64,000 nucleotides of DNA from Flavobacterium crocinum (GTDB lineage Bacteria; Bacteroidota; Bacteroidia; Flavobacteriales; Flavobacteriaceae): the NCBI RefSeq assembly GCF_003122385.1, contig NZ_CP029255.1, positions 5,642,001 through 5,706,000 on the forward strand. Reading direction: 5' to 3'. A program made the position numbers and the translations under genes. The notes below the pieces were generated by a model that ran no database searches, was not told the origin of the DNA, and saw only the letters and a program-made list of their open reading frames with translations. Below are positions 59,755 to 64,000 of this stretch, piece by piece (positions within the stretch are counted from its first letter, which is position 1; every line of letters starts with the position of its first letter).

Positions 59755-61056
59755 ATGCGATTTACAAAATCACTCCTGATGAACAAAACGGCGCAAATCA
59801 AAAAAAATCATCAATTCATTAAATTCCGAAAATTAGTTATTGTTTCTATTCTAATTGGCTTTCTTTCAGCCTTCCTCGGAATTTCACTCAAAAAAATAAC
59901 CGAGTATTACGAAGAGATTTTCTTCCATGAAGTTTCGGTTCATCCATTATTTTACATTATTTTCCCTGTTTTCGGATTATCTGTAATTTATTTTCTAAGG
60001 CAATATCTTTTCAAGAAAAAAGAAAACAAAGGCATTAAAGAAGTTTTTGAAAGTACACAGACTAAAAAAAATCTGCCATCTTATAAAATTCCGTCTCACT
60101 TTATAAACGGATTATTGACTGTTATTTTTGGAGGATCAACCGGAATCGAAGTTTCGACAGTTGTTGCAACTGCCACAATTGGTTCAGTCGCTCATGAAAA
60201 AGAAAATGTTTTCCGTCAATACAAAACCGAATTAATCTGTGCGGGAGTTGCTGCCGGAATTACAGCACTTTTTAGCAGTCCGATTGCGGGAGTTTTATTT
60301 GCTTTCGAAGTAATTTCCAGAAAAGTGACACGCGCTTTTATTATATCTAATTTAGTTGCCGTTTCGATTGCTTTTGGTTTATTAACTATTTTAAAAGAAG
60401 AGCCTTTATTTGCAGTTTCCATTACAACCTGGCATTTAAAAGCCATTCCTTATTTTATCCTTTTAGGAATTCTAGCCGGAATGAATTCTGTTTATTTAAC
60501 CAAATGTGTTTTATTCATTAAATCTCAATTCGGAAAAATCAATAAACATTATTACAAAATCATTATCGGATCTGCCGTTTTAAGTATTTCACTATTCTTT
60601 TTCCCTCAATTATATGGAGAAGGTTATCATGCTATAAAAGGAATTTTTGGAACTTCAAATCAGCTTCCTTTAACTATTACTTTGGCAATGACATTTATTG
60701 CAATCTTAATTTTAAAACCAATCGTAACCTCAATAACGCTTGCTTCCGGAGGCGATGGTGGTGTTTTTGCTCCTAGTCTATTTATCGGTGCATTTTTAGG
60801 ATTGTTATTGGCTTCGGTTTTAAATACCTTTTTCCATGTCAATGTAATTCCGGTAAATTTTATGATTATCGGAATGGCGGCTGTTTTAAGTGCCAGCATT
60901 CATGCCCCATTTACTGCAATATTTTTAGTATGCGGATTGACAAATGATTATACTTTGTTTTTGCCAATTCTTGTAGTTTGTTTGATTTCAAAATATACCG
61001 CGAAAGCAATTTATCCGTATACTGTTTACAGTTATTCTCCAAGCCTGATTAAATAA
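59755..61056 (+). CDS. ClC family chloride channel/antiporter
   Basis: 433 residues from ATG 59755 (another ATG at 59779 is equally possible). About ten membrane segments. Selectivity-filter blocks: GGSTGIEVSTVVATATIGS (GxxxG(I)EVP equivalent), SSPIAGVLFAFEV, SGGDGGVFAPSLFIGAFLG and the C-terminal Tyr-containing SKYTAKAIYPYTVYSYSP. No C-terminal CBS domains. The glutamate gate in GIEVS is kept, as in H+/Cl- antiporters. It is followed 77 nt later by another membrane-protein gene. Confidence 0.9.
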   Translation: MRFTKSLLMNKTAQIKKNHQFIKFRKLVIVSILIGFLSAFLGISLKKITEYYEEIFFHEVSVHPLFYIIFPVFGLSVIYFLRQYLFKKKENKGIKEVFESTQTKKNLPSYKIPSHFINGLLTVIFGGSTGIEVSTVVATATIGSVAHEKENVFRQYKTELICAGVAAGITALFSSPIAGVLFAFEVISRKVTRAFIISNLVAVSIAFGLLTILKEEPLFAVSITTWHLKAIPYFILLGILAGMNSVYLTKCVLFIKSQFGKINKHYYKIIIGSAVLSISLFFFPQLYGEGYHAIKGIFGTSNQLPLTITLAMTFIAILILKPIVTSITLASGGDGGVFAPSLFIGAFLGLLLASVLNTFFHVNVIPVNFMIIGMAAVLSASIHAPFTAIFLVCGLTNDYTLFLPILVVCLISKYTAKAIYPYTVYSYSPSLIK

Positions 61057-61133
61057 TTAGAGATTTTAAAAAAACTAAAAAAACAGCAATAGCAAAGTAT
61101 ATTTAAAAACATAACGAGCAAAATAATACCACA

Positions 61134-61733
61134 ATGCCAACTGAAAAAATAAAAAGAAGCTACCGAAAAACACGTTACATTCTTTACAAAGAAACTTTAA
61201 TTGATTATAAAGAACATTTTTGGTCATTTTTAGGATCTTTTGTTGGAATTGGAATTTTGGCTTATGTACAGTCGATCCATTTTTCTGGCCCAGACGCTGT
61301 TTATTTAATTGGTTCTTTTGGTGCGTCAAGCGTTTTGGTTTACGGAATTATTCAGAGTCCATTTTCACAACCAAGAAATTTAGTTGGTGGACATGTAATT
61401 TCTGCTCTCGTTGGAGTTACTGTCAATAAATTGGTTCCGGATATTATGTACATTGCTGCGCCATTAGCCGTTTCGATTGCGATTATTTTAATGCAGATCA
61501 CAAAAACGCTTCATCCGCCAGGAGGTGCAACAGCTTTAATTGCTGTTATCGGTACCGAAAAAGTAAAAGCTTTGGGTTATATGTATGTACTTTCGCCAGT
61601 TTTTACAGGAGTTCTAATTCTGCTTTTAACGGCTTTGATTTTTAACAATATGACTTCCAGCAGAAGTTATCCAAGTCATAGTACTTATCACAAGTATTAT
61701 CATAAAATTCGAAAGAGATTGGCTCGGAAATAA
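61134..61733 (+). CDS. HPP family membrane protein
   Basis: 199 residues with four to five membrane helices. The defining LHPPGGATALIAVIG block (HPP motif) and GSFGASSVLVYGIIQSPFSQPRNLVGGHVIS with its conserved basic residues are present. HPP proteins include nitrite transporters; no CBS domains here. It follows the chloride channel gene in the same direction and both may handle small anions. Confidence 0.9.
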   Translation: MPTEKIKRSYRKTRYILYKETLIDYKEHFWSFLGSFVGIGILAYVQSIHFSGPDAVYLIGSFGASSVLVYGIIQSPFSQPRNLVGGHVISALVGVTVNKLVPDIMYIAAPLAVSIAIILMQITKTLHPPGGATALIAVIGTEKVKALGYMYVLSPVFTGVLILLLTALIFNNMTSSRSYPSHSTYHKYYHKIRKRLARK

Positions 61734-61745
61734 TTTTATGTCTTT

Positions 61746-61827
61746 CCTGCAAGGTTTTTCAAACCTTTTAGGTATTACATTTTTAAAAAATTTATCTAGA
61801 CCTACAAGGTTTTGAAGACCTTGCAGG
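61746..61827. repeat. Inverted pair of CCTGCAAGGTTTT palindromes
   Basis: 61746-61772 (CCTGCAAGGTTTTTCAAACC and further) and 61801-61827 (reverse-complement version) are inverted copies, each itself partly palindromic (AAGGTTTTnnAAACCTT). They occupy the space after the HPP gene. Coding that appears to start at 61812 begins within this repeat and is rejected. Confidence 0.75.
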
Positions 61828-61915
61828 AGCGCCAACTGAAAACCTTAGCAAATCAAAAGATTAAAATCTTTTCAACAAATCGTAATTCAGAATTCGTATT
61901 TCGTTTTTTATATTT

Positions 61916-61923
61916 TACCTTTG
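61916..61923 (+). promoter_or_regulatory. -7 promoter element of the PRiA4-like gene
   Basis: TACCTTTG matches TAnnTTTG, 24 nt before the ATG at 61947; it supports that start over one at 61812. Confidence 0.6.
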
Positions 61924-61946
61924 ACCTCTCAATAAAAACAAAGATT

Positions 61947-62489
61947 ATGGTTTATAAATTTAGAGTAATTCTAGACGCCGAAGAAGATATTTTTAGAGAC
62001 ATTGCTATTCTTGAGGAAGATACGCTTGAGGATTTACACAATGCAATCTTCAACGCTTTTGGCTTTGACGGTTCAGAAGTGGCTTCATTTTATACTTGCG
62101 ATGATACCTGGAATCAGGAAGATGAAATTCCGCTTTTTGATACAGGAGATGTTCCTGGCGAAATAAGAACCATGAACGATTATCCGTTATCTAGTATCTT
62201 AGATAAAGAAAACACAAAAATTATCTACGTTTACGATTTTATCAGTATGTGGACTTTCTTAGTAGAATTAGCCGCTGTTGAAGATGAAACTGTAGGTGCA
62301 ACTTATCCGGAAACTTTATTTTCTCACGGAGAAATGCCTTCAGACGCTATCGAAAAAAACTTCGAAGCCGATGATATGCACAACGACATCTACGGAGAAT
62401 TTGAAGACGATTTAGACGAAGATGATCTTGACATGTTCGAAGGCGATGACAGCTTCGAAGATTACGGATTTGAGGAGAATTGGAATTAG
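61947..62489 (+). CDS. Plasmid pRiA4b ORF-3-like protein (acidic C-terminus)
   Basis: 180 residues. The domain about 1-125 starts MVYKFRVILDAEEDIFRDIAI and contains TLEDLHNAIFNAFGFD, KIIYVYDFISMWTFLVELA, which define the PRiA4_ORF3 family. The C-terminal ~40 residues are extremely acidic (FEDDLDEDDLDMFEGDDSF). The family has no settled function; flavobacterial members are common single genes. It has its own promoter. Confidence 0.87.
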   Translation: MVYKFRVILDAEEDIFRDIAILEEDTLEDLHNAIFNAFGFDGSEVASFYTCDDTWNQEDEIPLFDTGDVPGEIRTMNDYPLSSILDKENTKIIYVYDFISMWTFLVELAAVEDETVGATYPETLFSHGEMPSDAIEKNFEADDMHNDIYGEFEDDLDEDDLDMFEGDDSFEDYGFEENWN

Positions 62490-62494
62490 TTTTC

Positions 62495-62996
62495 TAGGTT
62501 CAAAGATACAGAGTGACAAAGATACAAAGGTTTTTCTCTTAAGAACGAGTATTTTATTTGTAAGTTTTTTCGTATTTTTAATGTTTATTTCTTAAATATA
62601 TAAACTATGAAAACTTTTAGAGACCCTTTAATTTGGCAAAAATCTATGAATCTGGTAACTGAAATTTACCAATTAACAAATTCATTCCCTAAAGAAGAAA
62701 TTTATGGTCTGTCTTCGCAAATTCGGCGATCTTCAATATCAATACCAATTGCGGAAGGATATGGCAGAAATGGAAATACTGAACTGCTAAGATTCTTAAG
62801 CATTTCTATTTCATCCTTATTCGAAATGCAAACACAGCTTGAAATTTCATTCAATCTAAAATATATCACCGAGTACCAATTCAGTAAAACAAACGAAGAG
62901 AGCAGAGAATTAGAGCGAATGTTATGCGCTTTTATAAAAAAATTAAAAGATCGCAAGTAAAGCTTTGTCTCTTTGTTACTCTGTCACTTCAAACCT
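62495..62996. repeat. Inverted repeats flanking the four-helix-bundle gene
   Basis: 62495-62530 (TAGGTTCAAAGATACAGAGT and further) and the reverse complement of 62961-62996 match at 29 of 36 positions. They bracket the gene at 62607-62960 exactly, one copy upstream and one touching its stop codon. Same family as at 26256, 54907 and 55107. Confidence 0.7.
62607..62960 (+). CDS. Four helix bundle protein (S23/IVP family)
   Basis: 117 residues, the usual length. FRDPLIWQKSMNLVTEIYQLT, FPKEEIYGLSSQIRRSSISIPIAEGYGR and LRFLSISISSLFEMQTQLEI are family signatures. Homologues are coded in 23S rRNA intervening sequences of spirochaetes and as free genes, often in several copies, in Bacteroidota. Here it is not in an rRNA gene. 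It is bracketed by inverted repeats, which may point to movement as a unit. Confidence 0.92.
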   Translation: MKTFRDPLIWQKSMNLVTEIYQLTNSFPKEEIYGLSSQIRRSSISIPIAEGYGRNGNTELLRFLSISISSLFEMQTQLEISFNLKYITEYQFSKTNEESRELERMLCAFIKKLKDRK

Positions 62997-63004
62997 AAAA
63001 ATAA

Positions 63005-64000
63005 ATGATCAACTTATTCAACACCCACATCGATACGCTTTCGATACACCGCGTAGGAAACAAGAGCCGTAACGAAGCTATTTTTTTATCAGAGCAGCCA
63101 TTTAATCTTAATGATGAAATTGTTCCTTTGATAAAAGAATTCTTTTTTAAGCCTTTTAGAGAAAAAGAGGAAAACTATTATCAGTTTGCACACGAAGTGG
63201 ACCTGGACTATAACGACATGTTTAAATATGCGACTGAGATTTTTACTAATCCTGCCAATGTGCATGAAGTTTCTAAAAATATCACGAAGCATTTATACGA
63301 GCAGTCCAATCACCCGCATATTAAAAACGGAGAGGTTTATGTGACTTATTTGACCAATTTAAGCATTGATAACAATGTAGTGGACGCTATTGGTATTTTT
63401 AAAAGTGAATTACAAGCTGACTTTTTACAATTTGAAGAAAAAGAAAGCAACCTTGAAATGATTCTGCAACAAGGAATCAACCTGAACAAATTAGACAAAG
63501 GATGTTTAATTTTCAACTTTAAAAAAGAAGAAGGATACAAAATCCTGACTGTAGACAGCAACCGTTATGATGCTCGTTACTGGTTAGAGCACTTTTTATC
63601 TGTGGACGCTTTTGAAGATGAAAATTTCATCACTAAAAAATATTTAAAATTCTGTCAAAACTTCGCAAAAGATGTGGTTTTGCCAGCAGAAGACAAGAAA
63701 GAGGAAGTAATGTTTATGAACCGATCTGTGAACTATTTCGCTAAAAATGATCAGTTTGAAGAACAAAATTTCTTGAATGAAGTACTAGATAATCCTGAAT
63801 TAATTCCTGAATTCAAAAACTATAAAGTGGATAAAGGAGAAAAATACAGCATCGAAGATGTAACCTCATTCCCAATTGCCAACGCAGCAGTTTCTGACGC
63901 CAGAAAATCGATTAAAAACGTAATTAATCTGGATACTCACATTCAGATTAAAATGGATTTTATTAATCCTGAAAGTGCAGAAAAATTTGTTGAAAAAGGC
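63005..64000 (+). CDS. Nucleoid-associated protein, NA37/YejK family (C-terminus beyond the window)
   Basis: Open reading frame from ATG 63005 that stays open to the last base (332 codons visible). The start MINLFNTHIDTLSIHRVGNK, FHYTPYA-type patterns and NGEVYVTYLTNLSIDNNVVDAIGIF with DKGCLIFNFKKEEGYKILTVDSNRYDARYW match the NA37 nucleoid-associated family. E. coli YejK is about 335 residues, so only a short end is missing. It follows the repeat after the four-helix-bundle gene, with CCTAAAAATAAATG at its start. Confidence 0.88.
   Translation, partial: MINLFNTHIDTLSIHRVGNKSRNEAIFLSEQPFNLNDEIVPLIKEFFFKPFREKEENYYQFAHEVDLDYNDMFKYATEIFTNPANVHEVSKNITKHLYEQSNHPHIKNGEVYVTYLTNLSIDNNVVDAIGIFKSELQADFLQFEEKESNLEMILQQGINLNKLDKGCLIFNFKKEEGYKILTVDSNRYDARYWLEHFLSVDAFEDENFITKKYLKFCQNFAKDVVLPAEDKKEEVMFMNRSVNYFAKNDQFEEQNFLNEVLDNPELIPEFKNYKVDKGEKYSIEDVTSFPIANAAVSDARKSIKNVINLDTHIQIKMDFINPESAEKFVEKG

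Noticed and set aside
61812..61946. Longer N-terminus (45 extra codons) for the PRiA4-like protein
   Set aside because: The extra part lies in a repeat and upstream of a TAnnTTTG promoter box; the family N-terminus begins at 61947.
62607..62960. 23S rRNA intervening sequence suspected because of the S23/IVP protein
   Set aside because: No rRNA sequence was recognised around the gene; the neighbours are protein-coding genes.

Overview
The window comes from an AT-rich Bacteroidota genome, most probably a Flavobacterium relative of F. johnsoniae. The signs are: many promoters of the Bacteroidota form TAnnTTTG (seen before at least ten genes), near absence of Shine-Dalgarno sites but A-rich stretches just before start codons, a carboxypeptidase-like plus TonB-dependent receptor, 2TM-domain proteins, the Bacteroidota VgrG type, and intergenic spaces packed with short dispersed inverted repeats typical of flavobacteria. 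No rRNA, tRNA, CRISPR, IS transposase or prophage gene was recognised.

Layout. 1-4065 (minus strand): tail of a type VI secretion locus, with VgrG, an unrecognised probable effector and a small lipoprotein, plus an 87-bp broken copy of the effector at the window edge. 4273-10072 (minus): a complete tripartite RND efflux operon (adaptor, pump, outer-membrane factor). 10253-15024: small secreted and housekeeping genes (GNAT, beta-barrel, TPR protein, ACT protein, M1 peptidase). 15303-16883: a GapN-like aldehyde dehydrogenase. 16957-27394: a loose neighbourhood with a sulfur and respiration theme: rhodanese, Crp/Fnr regulator, TauE/SafE exporter, cytochrome bd oxidase, persulfide dioxygenase-rhodanese, and two YeeE/YedE half-transporters. 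27613-32027: glycerol-3-phosphate dehydrogenase, a MarR-nitroreductase-YceI operon with twin palindromic operators, and a RelE/ParE toxin-antitoxin pair. 32071-33351: a secreted surface protein.

33449-41545 is a full trp operon (trpE, G, D, C, F, B, A) governed by an attenuator: an 18-residue leader peptide with three consecutive Trp codons, a competing antiterminator and a strong terminator. Two unrelated small genes (a lipoprotein and an AIG2-like protein) and repeat-filled spacers interrupt it. 41595-46344 is a TetR-controlled EmrAB/TolC-type efflux operon with two tandem operators overlapping the -7 box. 46518-50404 holds yaaA, a CCA-adding enzyme and heme A synthase.

50673-54826 (minus) is the most unusual gene cluster: a secreted TPR-like protein, a LytS-type histidine kinase with a 2TM domain fused to its C-terminus, four separate 2TM-domain proteins in tandem (three junctions of exactly 2 nt), and a LytTR response regulator. 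55211-57370 is a TonB-dependent receptor. 57603-59498 is a tight operon of small enzymes (DinB-like, YciI-like, maltose acetyltransferase-like, VOC). 59755-64000 holds a ClC channel, an HPP-family membrane protein, a PRiA4-ORF3-like acidic protein, a four-helix-bundle (S23/IVP) protein flanked by inverted repeats, and the start of a nucleoid-associated protein that runs off the end.

The non-coding space is rich: at least six families of inverted or tandem repeats recur here, some inside operons and immediately before start codons. Function calls rest on recognised motifs and family memory; no database search was possible.
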